In this document: piece by piece, positions 42,945 through 51,030 of the stretch
Position numbering within the stretch: the first letter of the stretch is position 1
How the letters are laid out: each line of letters opens with the position of its first letter
Assembly (NCBI RefSeq): GCF_022448905.1
Contig: NZ_JAKVCW010000009.1
Coordinates: 148,510 to 212,509 of the forward strand
From: Shimia sp.
GTDB taxonomy: Bacteria > Pseudomonadota > Alphaproteobacteria > Rhodobacterales > Rhodobacteraceae
Length of the DNA: 64,000 nucleotides
Reading direction: 5' to 3'
Program-made: the position numbers and the translations under genes
The notes under the pieces: generated by a model
What the model saw: only the letters and a program-made list of their open reading frames with translations
Database searches by the model: none
What the model was told of the DNA's origin: nothing

Positions 42945-43733
42945 ATGACATCGACACAGCTCGCTCAAAGCGACCGTTTTTCCGACAGCGCCCGGCGCAG
43001 ATGGCAGCTCAAAACGCGGCAAACCCGCCTTCGGGCCTTGCTTTGGCTGCTTGTGATGACAGCCGCATTTCAGGCGCTGTTTGCCTCTCTGCCCTCGCTT
43101 GACCTCTGGGTGTCGTCTCTGTTTTGGAGCACGGAAGAGGGGTTTTATCTAGCGCAGGCCGACAGCCTGAAACAACTGCGGGCCATCGGCTATCATGCCT
43201 ATACGGCGATGGCTGTTCTGGCGCTGATTGGTGCTTTGCTGGCGCTCAAACATATCAAACTGCTCACCATCCCCGGGAGCGTTTGGCTTTTCCTGGTTGG
43301 GGTTTATCTCTTTGGACCGGGCCTGTTGGTGCACTCCATCCTGAAGGCGCATTGGGGACGCGCGCGGCCTGTCGCGACCACGGAATTTGGCGGAGACCTG
43401 CTGTTCACGCCGCCTTTTGAAATTGCGGCGCAATGTGTCGCCAACTGCTCCTTTGTTTCCGGCGAGGCCGCTGGCGCGACCGCCTTTGCCATCGCCGCCT
43501 ATGTGCTGACCCGATTTGTCAGGTCGTCGGCACTCCGCCGCACCCTATTTGGCTCGGCGCTAAGCCTAGCCGTCGCAGGCGCCTTACTGCGTGTGGTGTT
43601 TGGCGGTCATTTCCTATCTGACGTGATCTTCTCGGCGCTGTTTGTGTCTTTGATCGCGGTTGGGCTCTCCTTCTTCTTGAGCAATCGCAACGGAATCCTG
43701 AGGGCTTTGAAAAATATGAAACCTCGAATCTGA
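42945..43733 (+). CDS. PAP2-family phosphatase, membrane-bound
   Basis: A 262-residue integral membrane protein of the PAP2 superfamily. The phosphatase signature KAHWGRARP near residue 125, SFVSGEAAGATAFA near 160 (the central S-x-H/E position) and HFLSDVIFSALFVS near 225 define the active site, with six helices. Substrates are likely lipid phosphates such as undecaprenyl or phosphatidate. The middle motif has GE instead of the usual GH, which may change activity. The start is uncertain: ATG 42945 (AGGATGG nearby), 42936 and 42912 are all possible. Confidence 0.85.
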   Translation: MTSTQLAQSDRFSDSARRRWQLKTRQTRLRALLWLLVMTAAFQALFASLPSLDLWVSSLFWSTEEGFYLAQADSLKQLRAIGYHAYTAMAVLALIGALLALKHIKLLTIPGSVWLFLVGVYLFGPGLLVHSILKAHWGRARPVATTEFGGDLLFTPPFEIAAQCVANCSFVSGEAAGATAFAIAAYVLTRFVRSSALRRTLFGSALSLAVAGALLRVVFGGHFLSDVIFSALFVSLIAVGLSFFLSNRNGILRALKNMKPRI

Positions 43734-43754
43734 ACAAAGCGCCCACGCAACGCA

Positions 43755-43790
43755 AAACCCCGGCGCATCGCTGCGCCGGGGTTTCGTTTT
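43755..43790. terminator. Strong bidirectional terminator between PAP2 and acnB
   Basis: AAACCCCGGCGCA and TGCGCCGGGGTTT form a 13-bp stem with a 4-nt loop, followed on the plus strand by CGTTTT; the minus strand ends in GCGTTGCG, less T-rich. Confidence 0.88.
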
Positions 43791-43819
43791 GCTAAACTGC
43801 GCCGAAGCGCCGTCTGGCT

Positions 43820-46609
43820 TTAGAAGTGCGCCGACTTGGTGTTGGCCGGAACTTCCAGAGGAGGTGCAAACTTGGTCAGGTCGATGCCTTCCACAGCGGT
43901 TTTGTACTCTTCCAGAGTTGGTGTGCGGCCAAGGATTGCGGACAACACAACCAGTGGTGTCGATGCCAGCAGCGATTCACCTTTCTTCTCCGGAAGGTCG
44001 CCCACAACGCGGCCCTGGAACAGGCGGGTTGAGGTTGCCAGAACGGTGTCACCCTTCTCCGCCTTTTCCTGGTTACCCATGCAGAGGTTACAGCCTGGGC
44101 GCTCGAGGTAGAGAATGTTCTCATACTCGGTGCGGGCCTGCTGTTTTGGGAACAGATCGTCAAAGGTAAAGCCGGAGTAGCGCTCCAGGATCTCCCAGTC
44201 GCCCTCTGCCTTCAACTCATCAATGATGTTGTAGGTTGGGGCAGCAACAACCAGCGGTGCCTTGAACTCGACTTTGCCGTTGGCAGCTTCGAGGTTCTTC
44301 AGCATCTGCGCCACAATCTTGATGTCGCCTTTGTGCACCATGCAGGAGCCGACAAAGCCCAGATCAATCACCTTCTCTGCATTGTAGTAAGACACAGGGC
44401 GAATGGTGTCGTGTGTGTACCGCTTGGACACGTCTTCGTTGTTCACGTCTGGGTCGGCGATCATGGGTTCAACGATCTGGTCCAGATCAACCACAACCTC
44501 GGCAAAGTACTTGGCACTGTCATCCGGCTTCAGAGCGCCGTTCGCACCGGAACGGATGTCCGCGATACGTGCGTCCGCTTTGTCCAGCAGGCCTTGCAGC
44601 GTGTTGGTGCGGTTTTCCATACCTTTGTCGATCATGATCTGGATGCGGCTTTTCGCCAGCTCCAGGGACCCGATCAGCGTGTCATCGTTGGAGATACAAA
44701 CAGAGGCTTTCGCCTTCATCTCTGCGGTCCAATCGGTGAAGGTGAAGGCCTGGTCGGCCAGCAATGTACCGATGTGAACCTCGATCACGCGGCCCTGGAA
44801 GACGTTGTCGCCGTGCTGCTGCAACATCTGCGCCTGGGTGGCGTGCACCACGTCGCGGAAGTCCATGTGGTCAGCCATCTTGCCCTTAAAGGTCACCTTC
44901 ACGGACTCAGGGATCGGCATAGAGGCTTCGCCGGTCGCCAGCGCCAAAGCAACAGTACCGGAGTCCGCGCCAAAGGCGACGCCTTTGGACATACGGGTGT
45001 GGCTATCGCCGCCAACGATCACGTCCCAGTCATCCACGGTGATGTCGTTCAGCACTTTGTGGATCACGTCGGTCATCGCGTGATACTCGTCCTTCGGGTC
45101 ACGCGCGGTGATCAGGCCGAAGTCGTTCATGAACTTCATCAGCTTCGGAATGTTGGCTTGCGCCTTCTTGTCCCAAACCGACGCGGTGTGACAGCCGGAC
45201 TGATAGCCCACGTCCACGGAAGGGGAGATCACAGTCGCCGCCATCGCCTCAAGTTCCTGCGCGGTCATCGGACCAGTGGTGTCCTGTGAGCCAACAACAT
45301 TCACTTTGACGCGCACGTCAGAGCCCGCGTGCAGCGTTGCACCCGGTGTGGTGCCCAACGCATTGCGGTTGAAGATTTTTTCAACTGCGGTCAGGCCTTG
45401 GCCTTCCACAGACAGCTCTTTGGATGGTGCGTAGGCAGATTTCAGTTCCTGACCGAGAGCGCCTGCAGCAAATGTCTGCAGTTTCTTACCAAAGACCACA
45501 GCGTAGGAGCCACCCGCCTTCATGAACTCCACTTTTTGCGGGGTGAAGGCCGCAGAGACGTCTTTCAGCACGTTGCCGTCCGCATCGCGCAGCGTTTTGT
45601 CTTTGGTGTTGATGGTCAGCACGGTGCCAGTGGCCACGGAGTAGGCTTCTTCCAGCACGGCTTCGCCGTCTTCATCCACAACAACATTGCCGTCCGCATC
45701 GGTCTTTTTGACCCAGTTGTCCAGATCAATGCCGATACCGCCGGTCACGCCCACGGTGGTCAGAAAGATCGGAGAGATGCCGTTCGTGCCCGCGACGACA
45801 GGTGCGATGTTGATGAACGGTACGTAAGGCGATGCCTTCTTACCGGTCCACAGCGCCACATTGTTCACACCAGACATACGGGACGAGCCCACACCCATGG
45901 TGCCTTTTTCCGCAATCAGCATCACACGTGCCTCAGGGTGCTGTTTCTGCAGTTCCTGAATGGCCACCTGGTCTTCCGGCGAGCACATGCATTTGCCGTG
46001 CAATTCACGGTCGGCACGGGAGTGTGCTTCGGCACCGGGCGACAGAAGGTCGGTCGAGATATCTCCGATACCGGCGATGTATGTCACAACTTTGATTTCT
46101 TCTTCGACTTCTGGGAGCTTGGTGAAGAATTCCGCCTTGGCGTAGCTTTCCAGCAGATCTTTGGCGATGGCGTTGCCGGCCTTGAAGGCTTCTTCAAGGC
46201 GATCAGTGTCGGCCTCATAGAGGAAGACCTGAGTCTTCAGCACGGCTGCGGCTTGCGCAGCAATCGCGGCATCGTCGCCCAGCGCCAGGTCAAGCAGTAC
46301 GCGGACCGATGGGCCACCCTTCATGTGGGACAGCAGTTCGAAGGCAAACTCCGGGGTGATTTCAGCCACGTCAGCCGCGCCGAGAATGATCTCTTTGAGG
46401 AATTCGGCTTTCACACCTGCGGCGCTCGTGGTGCCTGGCAAGGTGTTGTAAATGAAGAACTTCAGGGAGTCTTCGCGGTGGGCGTTGCCGGTGTCTTTGA
46501 TCTGTTCGATCAGTTCGCTGACCAGCGCGCCGCTATCAATTGGCTTTGGATTCAGACCTTCGGTTTTGCGGGTCTCAATCTCATTCAGATAATCTGTATA
46601 CAAGCTCAT
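43820..46609 (-). CDS. acnB: Aconitate hydratase B
   Basis: Catalyses citrate/isocitrate interconversion in the TCA cycle. The 929-residue protein has the AcnB order: N-terminal HEAT-like domain (~1-160), swivel domain (RADRELHGKCM near 195), then aconitase domains 1-3. The [4Fe-4S] ligands are Cys in GSCMVHKGD and the pair in ERPGCNLCMGNQ. Catalytic-region motifs include DVGYQSGCHTASVW and GGDSHTRMSKGVAFGADSGT. It is about 60 residues longer than E. coli AcnB, with an acidic insert around KKTDADGNVVVDEDG. It is convergent with PAP2. Confidence 0.97.
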   Translation of the reverse strand: MSLYTDYLNEIETRKTEGLNPKPIDSGALVSELIEQIKDTGNAHREDSLKFFIYNTLPGTTSAAGVKAEFLKEIILGAADVAEITPEFAFELLSHMKGGPSVRVLLDLALGDDAAIAAQAAAVLKTQVFLYEADTDRLEEAFKAGNAIAKDLLESYAKAEFFTKLPEVEEEIKVVTYIAGIGDISTDLLSPGAEAHSRADRELHGKCMCSPEDQVAIQELQKQHPEARVMLIAEKGTMGVGSSRMSGVNNVALWTGKKASPYVPFINIAPVVAGTNGISPIFLTTVGVTGGIGIDLDNWVKKTDADGNVVVDEDGEAVLEEAYSVATGTVLTINTKDKTLRDADGNVLKDVSAAFTPQKVEFMKAGGSYAVVFGKKLQTFAAGALGQELKSAYAPSKELSVEGQGLTAVEKIFNRNALGTTPGATLHAGSDVRVKVNVVGSQDTTGPMTAQELEAMAATVISPSVDVGYQSGCHTASVWDKKAQANIPKLMKFMNDFGLITARDPKDEYHAMTDVIHKVLNDITVDDWDVIVGGDSHTRMSKGVAFGADSGTVALALATGEASMPIPESVKVTFKGKMADHMDFRDVVHATQAQMLQQHGDNVFQGRVIEVHIGTLLADQAFTFTDWTAEMKAKASVCISNDDTLIGSLELAKSRIQIMIDKGMENRTNTLQGLLDKADARIADIRSGANGALKPDDSAKYFAEVVVDLDQIVEPMIADPDVNNEDVSKRYTHDTIRPVSYYNAEKVIDLGFVGSCMVHKGDIKIVAQMLKNLEAANGKVEFKAPLVVAAPTYNIIDELKAEGDWEILERYSGFTFDDLFPKQQARTEYENILYLERPGCNLCMGNQEKAEKGDTVLATSTRLFQGRVVGDLPEKKGESLLASTPLVVLSAILGRTPTLEEYKTAVEGIDLTKFAPPLEVPANTKSAHF

Positions 46610-47002
46610 GATGATCCTAGCGATTTGAGGTTGGCTTAAGCATGAACACCCTGTTTTTGACCCGGAGGCGATTCACAGGGCAGGTATTGTATGCCGATGT
46701 ATACCAAGCTTGAAAAAGACGCAAGTTGCCCTTCGGAACAATTGTCTTGGCTTACTCAAACGTGATGTCGCAGAGCGGCGTATGACGACTATTGTAAGTG
46801 TCTACTGGCTCGTTTTCCAGACCACAACGCCGTACCAAAACAGACAAAACCGACGGCATATGGATCCGAGAAGAAGCCTACATCCAGAGGTTGCGACCTA
46901 AGTTCCGACTCGGAAAACGTCATGACACATGATGCCGCAGAACAAAGCGTCCGTTCAAAAATGAATTGACACAATCGAGATTTTGCCTGACTTGGTGACG
47001 GA
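46610..47002. other. Divergent gap between acnB and the B12 operon
   Basis: No gene is visible over ~390 bp before the riboswitch. An imperfect dyad TTGTAT (46687-46692) ... ATACCAA (46701-46707) lies about 80 nt upstream of acnB and could be a GntR-type site. TTGACA (46966-46971) could be the -35 box of the riboswitch transcript; no clear -10 box. Confidence 0.5.
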
Positions 47003-47186
47003 GATGGTTCCCGCGACGACCTTTGTCAGAACGGGATGAAAAGGGAATACGGTGCGGCCTTCAAAGACCAACTCCGTAACTGCCCCCGCAACTGTAAGCG
47101 GCGAGCCTCCCGAGAACACCACTGAGCGCGATGCGTTTGGGAAGGTTCGGGAACGCGACAACCCGCAAGTCAGGAGACCTGCCATC
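47003..47186 (+). ncRNA. Cobalamin (B12) riboswitch upstream of B12 uptake genes
   Basis: The conserved cores are present in order: GGGAATACGGTGCGG, GCCCCCGCAACTGTAAGCGG (the B12 box neighbourhood), CCACTGAG, GGGAAGGTTCGGG, and CCGCAAGTCAGGAGACC. The ends GATGG (47003) and CCATC (47182) pair as P1. B12 binding would turn the operon off. Confidence 0.95.
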
Positions 47187-47233
47187 ACGACGATAACTTC
47201 AACCCGGGCGGGGCGTCCGGACAGGAGGCCAAG

Positions 47234-47377
47234 ATGGCTTTACGGATTGATCCGTGTGAAAAACTGACTGTGCTTGCCCCGCGCTATCGCGGAGGGCGAG
47301 ATGGCCAACCCCACCCACAGAATTTCGATTTGCACATCCTGCAAACATGTCGGCGAAAGCTGTCGTCCCGGTTATGA
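47234..47377 (+). CDS. Short ORF between the riboswitch and the DUF1636 gene (possible leader peptide)
   Basis: ATG 47234 follows CAGGAGGCCAAG, the best ribosome-binding site in this leader. The 47-residue product (MALRIDPCEKLTVLAPRYRG start) overlaps the DUF1636 start at 47301 in another frame. It may be a translated leader coupling the riboswitch to the first gene, or chance. It was too short and overlapping to be reported by usual gene callers. No family recognised. Confidence 0.35.
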   Translation: MALRIDPCEKLTVLAPRYRGGRDGQPHPQNFDLHILQTCRRKLSSRL

Positions 47378-47705
47378 GTTGATCAAGCGCTTGCGCGCCG
47401 CCATTGATATGGCGGGTGATGCAATCACGGAAGAGTTCGAGATTTCCGGTGTGGCCTGCATGGCGAGCTGCAAGCGACCCTGCACCGTGGCCTATCACAG
47501 CACACGCAAGGCGACCTATCTTTTTGGCGACATCACGCCGGAACAGGACATTGAGGATTTGGTGTCCTTTGCCCAGCAATATGCGGTGCTTGGGGACGGC
47601 TGGTGTTCGTCGGTGGATCGCCCCGGCAAGCTGCGCAAAAACACCTTGGCACGGGTACCGTCAATGATGCTGGCGATTGAAGACAGCGCGGAGCGCCTAT
47701 CATGA
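47301..47705 (+). CDS. DUF1636 family metal-binding protein
   Basis: A 134-residue protein with Cys clusters ICTSCKHVGESCRPG at the N-terminus and CMASCKRPC near 55, a 2Fe-2S-ferredoxin-like arrangement (thioredoxin-like ferredoxin fold). DUF1636 proteins are often encoded beside cobalamin uptake or synthesis genes; this copy sits directly behind a B12 riboswitch and overlaps the transporter ATPase gene by 4 nt. A redox or metal-handling role in B12 metabolism is inferred. ATG 47301 has a GGAGGG site. Confidence 0.88.
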   Translation: MANPTHRISICTSCKHVGESCRPGYELIKRLRAAIDMAGDAITEEFEISGVACMASCKRPCTVAYHSTRKATYLFGDITPEQDIEDLVSFAQQYAVLGDGWCSSVDRPGKLRKNTLARVPSMMLAIEDSAERLS

Positions 47706-48484
47706 TCGCAGGGCATCTGGTGGCAAAGAATGTGTGCTGGCGCCCCGGCAGAAACCAGCCCTTCCTGCTGAATCCTGTGAGTTTTGAGGTCTATCCAGGC
47801 CGCGTGCTTGGCGTGGTTGGCCCCAATGGTGCAGGCAAGTCGACGCTGTTGCGGATGGTGTATCACTATCAGAAGCCCACATCCGGGCAGATTTTGGTGG
47901 ATGGACAGGACCTTTGGGGGATGTCCGCCAAAGTCGCCGCCCGCAAGGTGGCCGCTGTGTTGCAGGAACAACCAGGGGCCTTTGGCCTTTCGGTGCGCGA
48001 TATTGTGGCTCTGGGGCGCACGCCTCACCGCAGTGGACTGTCGTCGGAAGGCGCAAGAGATGCGGAGATCATTGATGCGGCCATCTCCCGGATGCAGCTA
48101 GAAGCATTGGTTGCCCGCGATTTCGACACCCTCTCAGGGGGCGAGCGGCAACGGGTGATGGTCGCGCGGGCTTTGGCGCAGCAGCCGCAGGTTCTGGTGA
48201 TGGATGAGCCCACCAACCACCTCGACATACGCCATCAACTCGAAATCCTATCGCTGATCCGGTCGCTTGGGCTGACCATCGTGGTCTCGTTGCACGATCT
48301 GAACATGGCCGCAGACGTGTGTGACGCCATCCTGCTGTTGAAAGACGGACACAGCCAAGGCTTTGGCAGCGCCAATCACGTGCTGAGCGAACAGCTTGTC
48401 TCTGACACGTTTTCAGTCACCGCCCAGCGCCAAGTGCTGAGCGTCAGCCAAAATCAACACCTCACTTTTCATCTACCTAACTAA
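47702..48484 (+). CDS. btuD: Cobalamin ABC transporter ATP-binding protein (BtuD/FecE type)
   Basis: The 260-residue ATPase has Walker A GPNGAGKST near 42, Q loop LQEQPGAF near 87, signature LSGGERQR near 140, Walker B VLVMDEPTNHLD near 160 and H loop SLHDLN near 192. Family members energise vitamin B12 or iron-siderophore import. The B12 riboswitch upstream points to cobalamin. It overlaps the DUF1636 gene and is followed by the binding protein after 12 nt. Confidence 0.92.
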   Translation: MIAGHLVAKNVCWRPGRNQPFLLNPVSFEVYPGRVLGVVGPNGAGKSTLLRMVYHYQKPTSGQILVDGQDLWGMSAKVAARKVAAVLQEQPGAFGLSVRDIVALGRTPHRSGLSSEGARDAEIIDAAISRMQLEALVARDFDTLSGGERQRVMVARALAQQPQVLVMDEPTNHLDIRHQLEILSLIRSLGLTIVVSLHDLNMAADVCDAILLLKDGHSQGFGSANHVLSEQLVSDTFSVTAQRQVLSVSQNQHLTFHLPN

Positions 48485-48496
48485 AGGACCTTCTCC

Positions 48497-49444
48497 ATGA
48501 AAACCCAACTGACAACCGTCGCGGTCAGCGCTCTTCTGGCTCTGTCCACCACCGCTGCGCTGGCGGAAACCACCGTGGACAGCTGCAACCGCCAAGTGAC
48601 GTTTGACGCACCGCCCAAAGCGGCCATTTCCAACGACGTGAACCTGACCGAAATGATGCTCGTGCTGGGTTTGGCGGATCGCATGGTCGGCTACACCGGT
48701 ATCTCTGGCTGGAAGACGCTGGACGAAGAGATGCGCGCGGGTGTGGAAGAACTGCCAGAGCTGTCCGCAAAATACCCAAGTAAAGAGGTGCTGATCGGCG
48801 CGGATGCGGACTTCTTCTTTGCCGGTTGGAACTACGGCATGAAAGTGGGCGGCGAAGTCACACCAGAGACGCTCGCGCCGTTTGACATCAAGGTTTATGA
48901 GCTGACCGAGAGCTGCATCCACATTGGCGAGAAAGACGCCGCCAGCATGGATGATATGTACAACGACATCCAAAACCTCGGCGCGATCTTTGACGTGAAA
49001 GACAAGGCGGATGCGCTTGTCGATGGCTACAAAGCAGACCTCGCCGCCTTCACGGATGGTTTGGCGCCTCTGGAAACGGCCCCACGTGTGTTTGTTTATG
49101 ACAGCGGCGAAGACACGCCGTTCACCGCAGGGCGCTATGCGATGCCAAACGCGTTGATTGAAGCGGCCGGTGGTACCAACATCATGAACGATCTGGAAAA
49201 AAGCTGGGCCAAGGTTGGCTGGGAACCGGTTGTGGAGCGCAACCCGGAGGTCATCGTGATCGTGAACTACGGCAATGTGACCGCAGAAGAAAAGCGCGCC
49301 TTCATGATGAACAATCCGGCCTTTGCCGAGATGGACGCGGTGAAGAACGACCGGTTTGTGACCCTGGAATACATTGAAGCGACGCCAGGTCCGCGCAACA
49401 TCGCTGCGGTGAAAACCCTCGCAGAAGCGTTCCGGGCGAAATAA
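48497..49444 (+). CDS. btuF: Cobalamin ABC transporter substrate-binding protein (BtuF type)
   Basis: The 315-residue periplasmic protein begins with a signal peptide (VAVSALLALSTTAALAE, cleavage near residue 24). It has the two-lobe PF01497 fold: TVDSCNRQVTFDAPPKAAIS near the start, VLGLADRMVGYTGI, a central helix, and C-terminal VYDSGEDTPFTAGRYAMPNA and ERNPEVIVIVNYG. It captures the ligand for the BtuCD-like pair. The B12 riboswitch supports cobalamin over iron chelates. AAAGGACC precedes the ATG. Confidence 0.92.
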   Translation: MKTQLTTVAVSALLALSTTAALAETTVDSCNRQVTFDAPPKAAISNDVNLTEMMLVLGLADRMVGYTGISGWKTLDEEMRAGVEELPELSAKYPSKEVLIGADADFFFAGWNYGMKVGGEVTPETLAPFDIKVYELTESCIHIGEKDAASMDDMYNDIQNLGAIFDVKDKADALVDGYKADLAAFTDGLAPLETAPRVFVYDSGEDTPFTAGRYAMPNALIEAAGGTNIMNDLEKSWAKVGWEPVVERNPEVIVIVNYGNVTAEEKRAFMMNNPAFAEMDAVKNDRFVTLEYIEATPGPRNIAAVKTLAEAFRAK

Positions 49445-50485
49445 ATGACAGGAAGAGCAGCAGGACAGCCAAAGAGCAGGTTTCCTTATGTGATCGGCGC
49501 AGGGGTGCTCCTGTTGCTTTTCTCGATATCGGTCGCAATCAGTGTGGGGGCGGTCTCTGTGCCCCTGCAAACCGTCTGGAGCATCCTGATCAATCAGGTC
49601 GCGCCGGGCACAATTGAGCAGGACTGGTCCAAAGGACGGGAAGCGATTGTCTGGGACATTCGGTTTCCTCGCGCTTTGCTGGCCTGTCTGGTGGGCGCCG
49701 GATTGGCAGTTGTGGGCGGCAGCTTGCAGGCCGTGACGCGCAATCCGCTGGCCGATCCACATTTGCTGGGGATTTCTTCCGGCGCGGCCTTTGGGGCGAT
49801 CATGGTCCTAATGCACACCGGCATGTTTTGGGGACTCATCACCGTGCCGTTGTTTGCCTTTGGCGGGGCCTTGGCGGCCACCTTACTGGTGCTGGCCGTG
49901 TCGCAGTTTGCCTCGGCCACCAGCGCGGATCGGTTGATCCTGGCGGGGGTGGCCGTGTCGTTCATTGTGATGTCGCTGGCCAATGTGCTGATTTTCCTTG
50001 GCGACCCACGGGCGACACATACGGTGGTGTTCTGGATGCTGGGTGGTCTGGGCTTGGCGCAGTGGAGTCATTTGATTTTCCCGCTGGCGGTGCTCGCCCT
50101 CTGCGGCACCTACATCTGGATCAATGCGCGGAAATTGAATGCGATGACGGTGGGGGATGAGACCGCCTCCACCCTGGGCATTCCGGTGGCGCGGTTTCGT
50201 CTGATGATCTTTGTTGTCGGCGCCATGATCACCGGGGTGATGGTCGCCTTTTCCGGCATGATTGGTTTTGTTGGCCTGATGGTGCCGCATATTGTGCGGA
50301 TGCTGGTGGGCGGGGATTATGCCCGCGTGATCCCGGCCTCTGCCCTGTTTGGTGCAATCTACCTTTTGTGGTCCGACATCATCGCACGCACAATTATGGC
50401 ACCGGAAGACATGCCGATTGGCATCGTCACCGGCTTGGTGGGCGGTATGTTCTTTGTCTGGTTGTTGCGGCGGCGGGCGCGGTAA
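49445..50485 (+). CDS. btuC: Cobalamin ABC transporter permease (BtuC/FecCD type)
   Basis: A 346-residue permease with about ten membrane helices and the FecCD motifs RFPRALLACLVGAGLAVVGG near 75, NPLADPHLLGISSGAAFGA near 100 and the C-terminal GMIGFVGLMVPHIVRML near 270. It forms the B12 channel with the ATPase above. The start codon follows the btuF stop immediately. The operon ends here; a clear terminator is not visible before the convergent dipeptidase pseudogene. Confidence 0.94.
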   Translation: MTGRAAGQPKSRFPYVIGAGVLLLLFSISVAISVGAVSVPLQTVWSILINQVAPGTIEQDWSKGREAIVWDIRFPRALLACLVGAGLAVVGGSLQAVTRNPLADPHLLGISSGAAFGAIMVLMHTGMFWGLITVPLFAFGGALAATLLVLAVSQFASATSADRLILAGVAVSFIVMSLANVLIFLGDPRATHTVVFWMLGGLGLAQWSHLIFPLAVLALCGTYIWINARKLNAMTVGDETASTLGIPVARFRLMIFVVGAMITGVMVAFSGMIGFVGLMVPHIVRMLVGGDYARVIPASALFGAIYLLWSDIIARTIMAPEDMPIGIVTGLVGGMFFVWLLRRRAR

Positions 50486-50505
50486 AGCGCCCTGTCCTAA
50501 TCACC

Positions 50506-51030
50506 TCAGAGAAGCGGATAGTTTTCCGAGTTCTCCAAGGCGTAGTGCCACCATTCATAGGGGTTGATCTCAAAACCGGCACCCACCATGAGACCCAACA
50601 GAATCAAACGATTTTGCTGGGCCTCACGGTGGATGTCGATCCTGGAGTGATGCGATTATTGCAGGGCGGCGTCAAAGTCTGTGCCCATATCGAGCACAGT
50701 GCCGTCTGCGCGGGTCAGCGTCAGGTCCACGGCGGTGCCGCGGCTGTGGTCTGACCCAATCTCGGGGTCTGCAACAAATTCGGGGTCGGGCCGTACCTCC
50801 CACAAGCGGCGTTGCACCGCTTGGGGGCGATAGGCATCCAGCAGCAGAAAGCGCAGTCCGAGGGCGGCGGCGCGATCAGCGGCATGAAAGAGGGCATCGG
50901 CGGCGTGTCTGTGCAGGCGCGCCTGTTGATCCTCCGGCGTGGTGTAAAGCACCTCACCGGCAAAGTTTTGGGTGGTCGCATAGGCCAGCTGCACGTCGAT
51001 GGCTGCATGTTGGATCGCGACCAATGTCAT
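50506..51030 (-). pseudogene. D-alanyl-D-alanine dipeptidase (VanX/DdpX type), interrupted by in-frame TAA
   Basis: ATG 51030 overlaps the upstream ATPase stop (ATGA). The reading frame shows the VanX pattern LLLDAYRPQAVQRRLWEV and the zinc-binding SDHSRGTAVDLTL. At 50656-50658 an in-frame TAA follows FDAALQ. Downstream, in the same frame, the family's C-terminus is intact: SHHSRIDIHREAQQNRLILL, then GAGFEINPYEWWHYAL, stop at 50506. The EWWH motif supplies the catalytic Glu and third zinc ligand, so the truncated product (about 124 aa) should be inactive. Either a nonsense mutation or a sequencing error. Confidence 0.9.

Noticed and set aside
45329..46639. 436-residue open frame on the plus strand across acnB
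   Set aside because: It is antisense to the highly conserved acnB reading frame and has no recognisable domain.
50506..51030. Programmed stop-codon readthrough in the dipeptidase gene
   Set aside because: TAA is a poor readthrough codon and no recoding signal is apparent; with two frameshifts in the same operon a disabling mutation is simpler.
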